Below are positions 11,001 through 18,893 of a stretch of DNA of 64,000 nucleotides, one piece after another (the stretch's first letter is position 1; each line of letters starts with the position of its first letter). Under the pieces are notes generated by a model. It ran no database searches. It saw nothing but the letters and a program-made list of their open reading frames with translations, and had not been told where the DNA came from. The stretch comes from a virus: the IMG/VR virus record IMGVR_UViG_3300042520_000587, positions 24,169 to 88,168 of that record; one strand, 5' to 3'. A program made the translations under genes and the position numbers.

Positions 11001-11509
11001 CCTTAATAAAAGACACAATAAGATACAAAACTGATATCTTTAAAAAGTGGAGTACTTATTCAACATTTGAAAAAGCACAAATTAGAAAAGTAGTTGCAGA
11101 ACTTACTATTATTGCAGCTCTTGCTACATTAATAATAGTATTGTCAGCTATGGCAGGAGGTGATGACGGTGAAGAGAAAAAAGAAATGCCATATGCATAC
11201 CACTTTATGCTTTATCAAGCTCTGCGTATGAGAAGTGAGACAGCATCTTATTTAAAACCAAGTGACTTCTGGAGGGTTGTAAAATCTCCAACAGCTATGA
11301 CAAGTGTAGTAGATAGATTTACTAAGTTTACTGATCAGTTTTTATTCACATGGGATGAAGATGATTTAGTATTTAAAAAGAAATCAGGAGTATGGGATAA
11401 AGGTGATAACAAATCATGGGCATACTTTTTAAAATTAATGGGCTTTACAGGATATAACTTAACTCCTGATAAAGCTGTAGAAGGATTTAAATCAACATTT
11501 GCAAAATAA
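8015..11509 (+). CDS. Second giant late protein, putative virion cargo/ejection protein
   Basis: This 1,164-residue protein has an ATG that overlaps the stop codon of the polymerase gene (ATGTTAG), so the two are translationally coupled. It is strongly charged and helical, rich in Glu and Lys, with long coiled-coil-like stretches in the first 500 residues. A single hydrophobic helix lies near residues 1028-1050 (ELTIIAALATLIIVLSAMAG), followed by acidic residues. In crAss-like phages, proteins in this position are large virion proteins carried inside the capsid or tail and ejected with the polymerase. I assign that role by position, size and the single membrane helix; no catalytic motif is visible. 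Confidence 0.6.
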   Translation: MLGNCPNKNSDEWRRLLAQENGNEERALEEWHRLNEENDDSDFETPIEDDPDLTEDAEPEEFTEKVQKIRVFLEEQRYELSRKKVKNQKAQQAKINRLIKEIKELEAVESINLFVDDVFDKALTYKKEFNDLLVQHREGKITNKDFLEGLVMMNEFANGYSILDEIAEDEVDEYFSTPVERKNFSDYTPQDKIKEAINIRKFLKLAFTKEVPDLLAESLINYRTYTNRESIVDQIKTYEQRIADIRASNLSDKTKLKDIAEAKKELTKWQNMLLDKQKLAGILRMASKDESVFDFLLNPLISSEDSAMALFAKMIKSQFQGAQMEDIMERDEGVAKLEEFIAKTGRSVNNVAELNKGLYEEISVLRRDYRGKAVKIDGELVFDKRMSFVQKFDLNAYGQAESQFYKDNPKPRLAEDPTPEQTAEHEIALKEWRSKRRKWYQANRQPKSQEEIQKIQKAKKADVDAGIITAEEYDEWLKKVEYEDKKTGKKVFYGELTEPSNKYLNEAWLKLYDKEGNPISPEGEYHKYLTDTYLRDQEDIPEAQRMGYFLPSIPMEDYERAFRKGAGNLIKKNTVEAFKIQSYEQDIYGTSLGEGDDLDTRPFGRNSLTGQVILPVYFTQPIDVNDVSVDLLGSVLKYGAASRRYEAMNEVYAEINAFKTIIGERETSAVNSAGESIFNIAAKKVGFDQYLKNTGTSYSKMHVDAFIDMVVKGESQKAEKLIGLEMSKIANTGMAISAITTLSMDVLKGTANNIQGNIQVAIEAAGGEYFNRKNLRKGFTKYWATVGDNIADFGRRKPESWMGQLIDIYDPIQGTFKDEYGKNVSANMANKFFRTNTMFFNNNFAEHEIQVKTLFALMDAKKVIDKETGEEITLLQAHEKYGPQLFEVTKDENGKRVYNYKIEVDVTNLDGTVERKDFDERERQNFMNVLHALNKRMHGVYNDFDKSTAQRFALGRLLLMYRKHLVPGIKRRYKSASYDEELGGATEGMYRVFWRTLIKDTIRYKTDIFKKWSTYSTFEKAQIRKVVAELTIIAALATLIIVLSAMAGGDDGEEKKEMPYAYHFMLYQALRMRSETASYLKPSDFWRVVKSPTAMTSVVDRFTKFTDQFLFTWDEDDLVFKKKSGVWDKGDNKSWAYFLKLMGFTGYNLTPDKAVEGFKSTFAK

Positions 11510-11520
11510 TAATTTAACTA

Positions 11521-11661
11521 ATGGCAAAATCAGCAACAACAACAGTAAAAGCATATATCAAGGTTAAGAAATCTAGACCAGGTGTGCATAGCAAAACCAA
11601 GAATTCTAGAATGAAAGGTGCTAAGCATTATAAGAAGGCATATAGAGCCCAAGGCAGATAA
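11521..11661 (+). CDS. Small basic conserved phage protein (46 aa)
   Basis: It begins MAKSATTTVKAYIKVKKSRP and is rich in Lys and Arg, with a core resembling RPGVHSKTKNSRMKGAKHYKK and a C-terminus AQGR. Short proteins with an SRPGVH core and a GQGR-like tail recur in Bacteroidota phages as I recall them. It is the last gene of the late plus-strand unit, 11 bases after the second giant protein. The charge suggests nucleic-acid binding, but nothing shows the function. Confidence 0.7.
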   Translation: MAKSATTTVKAYIKVKKSRPGVHSKTKNSRMKGAKHYKKAYRAQGR

Positions 11662-11695
11662 GAAAAAAAAAGGGGAGCCATTATAGCTCCCCGGG
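11662..11695 (-). terminator. Rho-independent terminator closing the minus-strand region
   Basis: A perfect 7-bp stem (GGGGAGC at 11672-11678, GCTCCCC at 11686-11692) is followed on the minus strand by eight or more T residues. It fills the whole gap between the convergent plus- and minus-strand genes and should stop leftward transcription from entering the late genes in antisense. Confidence 0.9.
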
Positions 11696-11696
11696 T

Positions 11697-11873
11697 TTAA
11701 TCATCTTCTTCACAACAGTCACATTCTTCTGACTCTTGTTGTCCATACTCATTATCAAACCAGTCTCTGGCTTCTTGTTTTGTTGGATAATCTTTAAGTC
11801 CTGCTTCTATAGCAGCTGCAAATCCTGCCATATAGGCTTCAATCATTGCTTTTCTGAATGCTACTGGATGCAT
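11697..11873 (-). CDS. Small hypothetical protein with acidic Cys-rich tail (58 aa)
   Basis: The ATG at 11873 starts MHPVAFRKAMIEAYMAGFAA and the protein ends ECDCCEED. It sits one base after the MazG-like gene, and its stop abuts the terminator. The N-terminal half looks like an amphipathic helix. Function unknown. Confidence 0.7.
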   Translation of the reverse strand: MHPVAFRKAMIEAYMAGFAAAIEAGLKDYPTKQEARDWFDNEYGQQESEECDCCEEDD

Positions 11874-11874
11874 G

Positions 11875-12261
11875 TTAATCTACTTTAATAAATTTACTGA
11901 TATCAGGTCTGAAGTATCCCGGACCTTTTAATATCTTTCCATCTTCTCTAAGAATAGGTTTACCATCTTCACCTAGCTTGCTCATATTACTTTCTTGTAT
12001 TTCATCAAATACGTCTGTTATAATATGCTGCATACCATGTTTAAGTATAGTACCGCATAATATATATAGCTTATCACCTAATGCATCTGCTATATCTACT
12101 AATGAGTTTTTGTGACATGCATCAAGATACTCATCATTCTCTTCAGCCATCAGTCTATGTCTCAGCACTACTTCATCTTTCTCAAGATTCTGTGGCCATT
12201 GACCATCTATTTGATTAAAGGCTCTATGAAATTCTGCTACTGCTTTTAATTGTTTTTCCAT
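11875..12261 (-). CDS. MazG-like nucleotide pyrophosphohydrolase
   Basis: This 128-residue all-alpha protein carries the metal-binding pattern of the MazG/PRA-PH superfamily: an EENDEY helix near residues 40-45 and DIADALGDKLYILCG near 57-71. Such enzymes hydrolyse NTPs or dNTPs to the monophosphate and pyrophosphate. Phages use them to clean the nucleotide pool or lower alarmones. The C-terminal LGEDGKPILREDGKILKGPG-like segment recurs in phage versions. The substrate cannot be told. It is followed upstream by a terminator, so it starts its own short unit. Confidence 0.8.
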   Translation of the reverse strand: MEKQLKAVAEFHRAFNQIDGQWPQNLEKDEVVLRHRLMAEENDEYLDACHKNSLVDIADALGDKLYILCGTILKHGMQHIITDVFDEIQESNMSKLGEDGKPILREDGKILKGPGYFRPDISKFIKVD

Positions 12262-12271
12262 GTTGTAAATT

Positions 12272-12307
12272 TAAAAAAATAGGGGACACATTGCTGCATC
12301 CCCTATT
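12272..12307 (-). terminator. Terminator downstream of the DUF932-like gene
   Basis: An inverted repeat AATAGGGGA (12278-12286) / TCCCCTATT (12299-12307) is followed on the minus strand by a run of T residues. It separates the DUF932-like/polymerase unit from the MazG-like gene. Confidence 0.85.
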
Positions 12308-12346
12308 ACTATTATTAACCCTAATCATTCATGATGAAAAGGTTCT

Positions 12347-13513
12347 TTAGAAAAAGTCTGGAATATTTCCAGAGTCTTCTTCAGGTTCTTCAGAAACAAA
12401 ATCCAAATCAAAATCTGCTGAATTATTTGTTTCTTTCTTTTCTTCTACAGGCATAATCAAATCTAGATTAGCTTCTTCTGCTTTATATTCAAAAGCATCA
12501 TTCTCAAACTCAGGTGCAGGCATTTGAGGAATATCCTCATCATCTTCTGGATCTGGTTCTGGAATAACTGGAGCTTCAAATGTGTTACCTGCAGGATCAG
12601 TATAGTGTATTACTTCATCATTCACCCATGGTACTTCTTCTTCTGTAACTTCAATAGTATCTTCTTCAACAAATGAATCTTCTACAGCTTCAGTTTCCTC
12701 TAGAATGATTTCTTCTGACTGGTGCAGATCATCTGCACAGTTATCTTCTTCTTGCACCACTTGATTATCAGGCACTTGTGTAACTGGAGCAGTAGCCGGT
12801 GCAAAATTACATATGGTCCCTATAAAGTAATGTAAGATTCTTTGATCTTCCATCCAAGTTTTAGGATGTGAATGCTGTAATGAGTTAGTTACAAAGTTAT
12901 AGAATGCCCACAAGCTGTCTGTGTTAGCAAATACTTGTTGTGGTTTCTTCATTTGATCTCTAATCATACTAGCCTGCTCAGTAGTAAGAATCTCATACTC
13001 TGCAAACAGGACACCCAAAAGCTGTGCTTGTCTTCTTTTGTTCAAGCTTACTCCTTCCATAGAAGCTTTATCAGCACATAACTGATTATAATACATATGT
13101 GCATTAGAAATATATTGGTCTATAGTATCTTTTACTTCAGTATCTGCAGTACCAGTATGCTTTCTAACCCAGCTACCTATATCCCCGGAGATCATTACTG
13201 ATCCACTCTGATTGATATAAGCACCAACTACACATTTAAATTTCACTTGTTTGTTATAACTGTTTGTCCATGCAAACATCATAGACAACTCAGGATCCTG
13301 ATTGAAGTTCAATCTATAGATACCTTGAGCTATTTGCCCGTCAGCAGTACATCTGTACTCCTCTTCTACAATTCCAAAGCCTGCAGTAGCAAGAGCTTGG
13401 TATGCATAATCCATTACAAATTGGTGGCTAATTACAGTATAACTAGCACCATGGTTTGGTAAAGGCACACTAACTAGGTGCGCCTTTGTTGTGTTCTGTA
13501 TTTTCTTTGGCAT
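12347..13513 (-). CDS. DUF932-like conserved phage protein
   Basis: This 388-residue protein has a folded N-terminal part (to about residue 250) and a long, very acidic, probably disordered C-terminal tail rich in EE, DD and P. The block FAWTNSYNKQVKFKC, then a Gly-rich stretch and WVRKHTG, resembles DUF932/LGT-type phage proteins. The start ATG lies directly at the end of the DNA polymerase gene, so the two are probably cotranscribed. The role is unknown; the acidic tail could bind basic partners. The family call is from pattern memory. Confidence 0.6.
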   Translation of the reverse strand: MPKKIQNTTKAHLVSVPLPNHGASYTVISHQFVMDYAYQALATAGFGIVEEEYRCTADGQIAQGIYRLNFNQDPELSMMFAWTNSYNKQVKFKCVVGAYINQSGSVMISGDIGSWVRKHTGTADTEVKDTIDQYISNAHMYYNQLCADKASMEGVSLNKRRQAQLLGVLFAEYEILTTEQASMIRDQMKKPQQVFANTDSLWAFYNFVTNSLQHSHPKTWMEDQRILHYFIGTICNFAPATAPVTQVPDNQVVQEEDNCADDLHQSEEIILEETEAVEDSFVEEDTIEVTEEEVPWVNDEVIHYTDPAGNTFEAPVIPEPDPEDDEDIPQMPAPEFENDAFEYKAEEANLDLIMPVEEKKETNNSADFDLDFVSEEPEEDSGNIPDFF

Positions 13514-15412
13514 TTAAAATAATTTTAATTGATTTCTATTTGGCTCTAATCCAGCTATCTCTTTCTTTATCTTATCTAGATAATAGCTTAGATTAATCTT
13601 GTAATCATCAAATGGTTTTTCTTCATGGTCAATATAAATAGTCTGCATCCATTGGCCGGATTCTATTTGAGTTTCTCTACCATCAAACAAGTTAGTCTTA
13701 ATAACCTTACAGCCGGAGTTAGATACATAATATCTAATAGTATCCTGCAGTTTAGTCTTTTCATACTCACCGTTAACAATAGCATGTGAATAAAACTCCC
13801 AGTCACCTTTTATCTTTTTACCACCACAATAATCAAATATGTTTTGGTTTTGTTTTAGATAATCTTCAGGCTCAATACCATCTACAAAATATGCATGCAG
13901 AGCTTTAGGAACTATCAGGAAACTTTTATTCTTATGCAACGCCAGGTTTTCATACTCAAATCTACCTTTACATTTAGACTTACCATCTTCAGTAACTGCT
14001 ATGTAGTTATTTACATCACCCAATACAAACTTAGAATACTTATCATGTTCCAGTTGTAAATTAGTAATCCTTTCCCATTCTGCACATATCTCCATATACT
14101 TATCTACTTTGTCTCTTGGAATCAGAGTTTCCAAACCATCTGTATTCTGAGCTAGCGGTACAGATCCTGGTATACCTTCAGTAAGCATTTCATAGAGTAG
14201 AGTTAGACTCAACTGACCATTAATGGTAATCCTCATGGTAAACTCTGGATCATATAGAAAACTATTCTCATCATTACTGAGTCCATAAGTTGAATTAAGA
14301 ATAATCTTATATACATAATTCTTAGGATCCTTCTTAGGTATCTTCTTTCTTTCTTCAAAAAACCACTCATATAGTTCACAAAAATCTGCTTGTGGTAAAT
14401 GTCCCGGAGCCCATCCATTTCTAATAGCTAGATTAGGATAGAAACTAGTAACATCTGAAGTCATAATAACCATATCTTCAGTAGACTCATACACTCTACT
14501 AGTTCTAGCACCATGGATACCACCAAGACCATAATCAGTTTTAACTCCTCTATACTGTACTGAATACTTGAATCCTCCTTTAGTTTCACCTGGATAGATA
14601 ACAACTTCCCTAAATTTCTTTAACAGGTTTTGAAATGTAGCTGTCTTGAATTCTATATAAGGTAGTATGATATCATTAACAACAATCTGAGGTCTATGAG
14701 TTCTCATCTGTCTCAGTTCATATTTTTTTATACCAGTCTGTTTACTCAAGAAATGTAGAAATAACTCTTTAGATATCCGGGGCTCAGAGGCTGAGAATAA
14801 ATCAATGTTATACTCTTCAGTCAAAGCTTTCCTAAGATTAATCTGCTCTTTACTAAGCTGCATAATCTGTTTAGTAGACCTAACATCATTAATACAGTAA
14901 TTGATAATATCCGGAATCTGTTCTGCTTCTACTTCAGTAGTATGATGAATAGGCATATCTATGATATTCTTCCAATCCATTGTATACTGAATCCATTTTA
15001 AACTAGATCTCTTAGCTGGATTATCCCAGTGGTTAAGTTTAAATACATCTACCTGTCTAATACTTAAATCTCTAGGACTGAATTCTAAGAACTCTCCATC
15101 ACTCTGTCTTCTGATTACATCTTGTGCTTTAGAATATACAAACCTGGCAATCTCATCACCGGTCATATCAAGTAAATCATGACCCTTAGCTAAACAATGC
15201 TCAGTGATTTGACTGTCAAATCCTAAACCATTAAAGCTAACATGCCATTCATTATTATTTACATTATGCATTAAGAAAGTTAAGAAAGGAACAATGTCAT
15301 TTCTAGACTCATGCATTACAAATATCTCTCTGTCTTCAGATTTTATATCTTCAAACACAGCAATGAAACAATTTTGTAAAGTTTCATAATCATGTACATA
15401 GTGTGTTTTCAT
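13514..15412 (-). CDS. Family B DNA polymerase with 3'-5' exonuclease
   Basis: The replicative polymerase of the phage, 632 residues from the ATG at 15412. The exonuclease domain shows Exo I (HDYET, residues 7-11), Exo II (FNGLGFD, near 60) and Exo III (YCINDVRS, near 168). The polymerase domain has motif A (SDVTSFYPN), motif B (KIILNSTYG) and a motif C variant, QNTDGLETL, in which NTDG replaces the usual YxDTD. It is short for the family and has no clear N-terminal uracil-sensing domain. A codon GTG lies two codons upstream, but the ATG is preferred. A terminator precedes the gene, so it has its own promoter region at about 15.42-15.45 kb. Confidence 0.9.
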   Translation of the reverse strand: MKTHYVHDYETLQNCFIAVFEDIKSEDREIFVMHESRNDIVPFLTFLMHNVNNNEWHVSFNGLGFDSQITEHCLAKGHDLLDMTGDEIARFVYSKAQDVIRRQSDGEFLEFSPRDLSIRQVDVFKLNHWDNPAKRSSLKWIQYTMDWKNIIDMPIHHTTEVEAEQIPDIINYCINDVRSTKQIMQLSKEQINLRKALTEEYNIDLFSASEPRISKELFLHFLSKQTGIKKYELRQMRTHRPQIVVNDIILPYIEFKTATFQNLLKKFREVVIYPGETKGGFKYSVQYRGVKTDYGLGGIHGARTSRVYESTEDMVIMTSDVTSFYPNLAIRNGWAPGHLPQADFCELYEWFFEERKKIPKKDPKNYVYKIILNSTYGLSNDENSFLYDPEFTMRITINGQLSLTLLYEMLTEGIPGSVPLAQNTDGLETLIPRDKVDKYMEICAEWERITNLQLEHDKYSKFVLGDVNNYIAVTEDGKSKCKGRFEYENLALHKNKSFLIVPKALHAYFVDGIEPEDYLKQNQNIFDYCGGKKIKGDWEFYSHAIVNGEYEKTKLQDTIRYYVSNSGCKVIKTNLFDGRETQIESGQWMQTIYIDHEEKPFDDYKINLSYYLDKIKKEIAGLEPNRNQLKLF

Positions 15413-15455
15413 ACCCACTTGTTCAGTTAAGCTGTTCCCCCGTTTAATTTGTACA

Positions 15456-15488
15456 TAAAAAAAGAGGGTAGTCTCTCCTCCACCCTCC
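15456..15488 (-). terminator. Terminator before the DNA polymerase gene
   Basis: GAGGGT (15464-15469) pairs with ACCCTC (15482-15487), and a run of seven T residues follows on the minus strand. It ends the transcript of the gene at 15508-15903 and lies upstream of the polymerase start. Confidence 0.8.
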
Positions 15489-15507
15489 CTTTTAATTTAG
15501 AAGAACG

Positions 15508-15903
15508 CTACTTTGTAGCTTTTTTACTTGGGGTTTCTGATTCACCCAAGAATTTTTTGTAATCAAACTTCTTTGCATTTACTGCAAATAAAGATATAAC
15601 ATCTTCCATAGCTGCTTTGTCTTCTACATAGAACTCTTGGAATACTTCAATCTTATGTCTTTCTTCTCTAAAGTTTCTACCATTAGGTCTTGCATGCTTA
15701 ACTGCAATTGGATCACCATTGTCATCCATTTTAGGTAACATATGCAAAGCTTGCTTAGTTAACTTAGAAATTATTACAAAGACTTTAGTATCCGGATCAA
15801 AGATACATTCTACATAAGGACATGAATCCGCTATAGGGATCATTCTAAAAGTTTGCTTGTCATTCCAAGTAGCTTGGATAAGCATCATTGTGTTTTCACT
15901 CAT
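15508..15903 (-). CDS. Conserved hypothetical protein in replication block
   Basis: The ATG at 15903 (MSENTMMLIQATWNDKQTF) is chosen over an upstream TTG. The 131-residue product has a beta-rich N-terminus (YVECIFDPDTKVFVIISK) and a basic Lys-rich tail. It is the last gene of the unit that starts near 18.8 kb. I do not recognise a family. Confidence 0.65.
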   Translation of the reverse strand: MSENTMMLIQATWNDKQTFRMIPIADSCPYVECIFDPDTKVFVIISKLTKQALHMLPKMDDNGDPIAVKHARPNGRNFREERHKIEVFQEFYVEDKAAMEDVISLFAVNAKKFDYKKFLGESETPSKKATK

Positions 15904-15931
15904 CTGTTGGTTTTTAAAAATGTTTTGCAAA

Positions 15932-16498
15932 TTAATCTAGAATTTTTATATTTTCCAAATCTCCCACTCCAATTAACAACTTTTCTTTTTCTAGATCAGG
16001 CTTACTACAAAGTTCACCTACAGATCTGAGTAGATCAGTTGATACCGCTAGTATATCTGCATATTGTTTGAAATAAAATTCTGGATACAGATAGCTTTTA
16101 ATATAATTATGATTAGCTCCATTATTATTAAAATATCTTAATATCCTTTGCTTTAAATGATCTTGTATTTGGCTATAACTACCATTTACAACATGATTCC
16201 AATCATTCTTTAAATCAGAAAAATTAAATATCAGTACACTTGCTGAGTCATCAATCTTAATATAATCATCCAGTCTTGTATGTCTAATGAGTGTTTGTGC
16301 CTCAAATAGCATATAGTCTGGATCATCTTTAGTTTGATAAACGCATACAAGTTTTGCATCCTCAGTGGTGTATTTATCTCCCCAACTCAAATAAGTTTCA
16401 GTTGGTAGAGCTTTAGCACCTCTTGGTATATCTAAGAGCGGATACAAAAAGATCTTAGATTTCTGGAAATACTTCCGGTAAATTTCATTTAAAGCCAT
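15932..16498 (-). CDS. Conserved hypothetical protein (188 aa)
   Basis: The protein begins MALNEIYRKYFQKSKIFLYP and carries RGAKALPTETYLSW and a Leu-rich C-terminus. It lies 6 bases downstream of the PD-(D/E)XK nuclease gene and is therefore its likely partner in transcription. No motif is recognised. Confidence 0.65.
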   Translation of the reverse strand: MALNEIYRKYFQKSKIFLYPLLDIPRGAKALPTETYLSWGDKYTTEDAKLVCVYQTKDDPDYMLFEAQTLIRHTRLDDYIKIDDSASVLIFNFSDLKNDWNHVVNGSYSQIQDHLKQRILRYFNNNGANHNYIKSYLYPEFYFKQYADILAVSTDLLRSVGELCSKPDLEKEKLLIGVGDLENIKILD

Positions 16499-16503
16499 AG
16501 ATA

Positions 16504-17508
16504 TTAAAGTTTTACATTACCCAATGCTAGCTCATATGGCAAATCATATCTTCTGTTTTCATAGTGCCACTTAATCTTTTGCACTATATCATCAAATGAT
16601 TCTGACCATTTAGCTAGTGTTTCTGAAGAAACCTGGTAAGGATAAACTTGATTGTACTTATCAATTACTATAAAAGTAACTTGTACATTCCAATCATCAG
16701 TAATACTAAACTTTTCCTTAGCTAACAGTACATAGATAATAGCTTGTATCCAATATCTATAATACTCCACAGAGTCAGGAAAGTCTTGTATTGACTTACC
16801 AAGAGTCTTTAAGTCATTAATAAAGATAGTTTTTGAGTTATGATCAACAACTACATTGTCAAGGACACCGTGGAAACCAAAAGGTAAATTGTCTGTTTCA
16901 GCTTTTACAAACAACTCATTGTAAGCTTCAATAGATTTGTCTTCTACATCTCTGTCTAGTTGTAGCAATGCCCGCACATTACTGTTATTCTTTAGTACTT
17001 CAACTGAAACTTTACAGCCATCTAAAGTTGGTTGATCTACTGTTGTTTTATCTAGACTAAGTTTAAGAAATTCAAAATACTCTGTGTTCTCTAATGTCAG
17101 AATCTTGTCAAGTCTTTGTTGATCTGTTTTGAGTGTCTGGTAGAGATTAGCTGTGAGTAGCTGTGTGAGTATATCTTGTGAGTAGTCTGACAAATTTAAT
17201 GTATTATTTCCAATTGTCAAGTGATATTTAAAAATATTATCAATAATTTTTCTCTGACTATCAGTAGGAAACTTACCCGGCATAGTTACAAAATGCTCAT
17301 CATACTTGTCTGGCTCAAACAAAAGACAGTGCAGAACGCGCCCTCCTACAAGATGCGCGTCTGTACCATCCTCCCTTTGATTCAAAACATAATGGTTGTA
17401 AAACATGACCGGTGAAAACAATAACTTGTTAATACCACTATAGCTGAAGTAAAACTTCTGCCTATAGAACCTTTCTAGTTCCTCAGAACCAATCAAAGTT
17501 TGTATCAT
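16504..17508 (-). CDS. PD-(D/E)XK exonuclease-like protein (RecB/Cas4 type)
   Basis: The ATG at 17508 (MIQTLIGSEELERFYRQKFY) is used; it overlaps the end of the upstream gene. The pattern GVLDNVVVD, then FINDLKTLGK, then YYRYWIQAIIYVLL matches the core D-(D/E)-x-K plus the downstream Tyr/Gln helix of lambda-exonuclease/RecB-type nucleases. The N-terminal SYSGINKLLFSPVMFYNHY is also typical of phage members. Such enzymes resect DNA for recombination with a Sak4-like or single-strand annealing partner, which is present at 24.7 kb. Confidence 0.75.
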   Translation of the reverse strand: MIQTLIGSEELERFYRQKFYFSYSGINKLLFSPVMFYNHYVLNQREDGTDAHLVGGRVLHCLLFEPDKYDEHFVTMPGKFPTDSQRKIIDNIFKYHLTIGNNTLNLSDYSQDILTQLLTANLYQTLKTDQQRLDKILTLENTEYFEFLKLSLDKTTVDQPTLDGCKVSVEVLKNNSNVRALLQLDRDVEDKSIEAYNELFVKAETDNLPFGFHGVLDNVVVDHNSKTIFINDLKTLGKSIQDFPDSVEYYRYWIQAIIYVLLAKEKFSITDDWNVQVTFIVIDKYNQVYPYQVSSETLAKWSESFDDIVQKIKWHYENRRYDLPYELALGNVKL

Positions 17509-18799
17509 CTTGTTCTTTTTGATTGTTATTTGATTCAGATTCCTCAGCAAGTTTACTTATCATTTCTCCTAAAGCATAATCTTCTGCTTCAGTAAAAACA
17601 GGTCCATCTTCTGATGTTATTAACTCTGACTTAAGTTCATTACTCTCAATTTTAGTAAATGCTTCTTCTATGTCTTCATTAGGTGATTCAATGTCAGTAG
17701 CCACCCCCGCCACCCCTGGAGAGTTATCTTCAGATGGTTCAGGAATAAAGTCATTAACATGTTGATAGATATAATTAGTATTTAACTCTTTGAGTAAGTC
17801 TTCACTAATAGTAACAGTTTTAACTTTGAAGTAATTAGTGTCTCCATTTCTTCCAATTTCATTAGAATACCTTCTCATCAAAACATCTAGTTTATCTGTA
17901 GTTAAGACATCTTTGTCAATAAGAGATTTGACAATATCATCTATATCAGTACCTAAATAGTTTTTGTTCTTCTTAAGAAATCCAATAAGAGATTTGAAAT
18001 TCACATGGTTCTTAGTATGGCAGTTACTTATATCATAACTATGTTCTTTAAACAGCATTTCTAAAAACAGCAAAGACTCAACATAATTAGAATTAGCCAT
18101 AATCTCCATTGCCAAGATATGATTATCATTATCATTACTCTGAAACATTTGGCTTATCTGTTCATACATAGCTTCATCTATAATAGTAGCATCATCACCA
18201 TTTATATGTTTTAGAATAGCCATCTCATCATATACAGTAGCACCTGTCATCTTGTGGCATAAGTCTGCATGATCATCATCAATAGCATTATACCACTTAG
18301 AAGAATTCATATTATCACTGTGTGATTTTAGAGCTGCATTATCCCCATGTCTAATGTCATTATATACAGAATAATCAAACAATACTCTATCTTCTTGATA
18401 GTTTTCTAATGCTTCTCGGATGTTTTCTCTGTACCTATCATCCATATACATATTTGGATCATTCATCAACTCATTGAAGTCTGTAAGATCCATGCTGTAT
18501 CTCCATACACCACTAGTAATTTTATCCTTTGTATTCTTTGCAGCAAATATGTGTGTTGCTTCATCTATATTTCTTACAGTTCTTATCCCATGTTGTAAAG
18601 CTAGATCTTTAAGCTTTATTCTTGGAACATTAACTCCCGGTAGAAAATAAAGCTTGTCACCTTTTGTAGGAACATATTCATCAAGATATGTGGGAAACAT
18701 ATCTTCAGTCCTATCTTCCATACAGAATAAAGGTTCTACTTTAATCATTACCTCATTTTGACTTGATTCTACTTCTGATATTACAATATATCTTTTCAT
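17483..18799 (-). CDS. Conserved hypothetical crAss-like protein (438 aa)
   Basis: A long, mostly acidic protein beginning MKRYIVISEVESSQNEVMIK, with a low-complexity Asp/Glu/Ser-rich tail from about residue 360. It is first in the unit that runs to the terminator at 15.46 kb, with the nuclease gene overlapping its 3' end. No motif is recognised. Its place between recombination and AAA+ genes suggests a DNA-metabolism role. Confidence 0.65.
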   Translation of the reverse strand: MKRYIVISEVESSQNEVMIKVEPLFCMEDRTEDMFPTYLDEYVPTKGDKLYFLPGVNVPRIKLKDLALQHGIRTVRNIDEATHIFAAKNTKDKITSGVWRYSMDLTDFNELMNDPNMYMDDRYRENIREALENYQEDRVLFDYSVYNDIRHGDNAALKSHSDNMNSSKWYNAIDDDHADLCHKMTGATVYDEMAILKHINGDDATIIDEAMYEQISQMFQSNDNDNHILAMEIMANSNYVESLLFLEMLFKEHSYDISNCHTKNHVNFKSLIGFLKKNKNYLGTDIDDIVKSLIDKDVLTTDKLDVLMRRYSNEIGRNGDTNYFKVKTVTISEDLLKELNTNYIYQHVNDFIPEPSEDNSPGVAGVATDIESPNEDIEEAFTKIESNELKSELITSEDGPVFTEAEDYALGEMISKLAEESESNNNQKEQDDTNFDWF

Positions 18800-18813
18800 A
18801 GTTTAAAGATTAA

Positions 18814-18836
18814 TAAGGGGAGTATTACCTCCCCCT
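18814..18836 (-). terminator. Hairpin downstream of the MoxR-VWA unit
   Basis: GGGGAG (18817-18822) pairs with CTCCCC (18829-18834) on the minus strand. The T tract after it is short and interrupted (TTATTAATC), so the terminator call is moderate. Confidence 0.6.
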
Positions 18837-18893
18837 ATGTTTGTTTGTAGTTAAATTATTTTTCTTTTAAAGGGTAACTGCTTGATGCTTCAA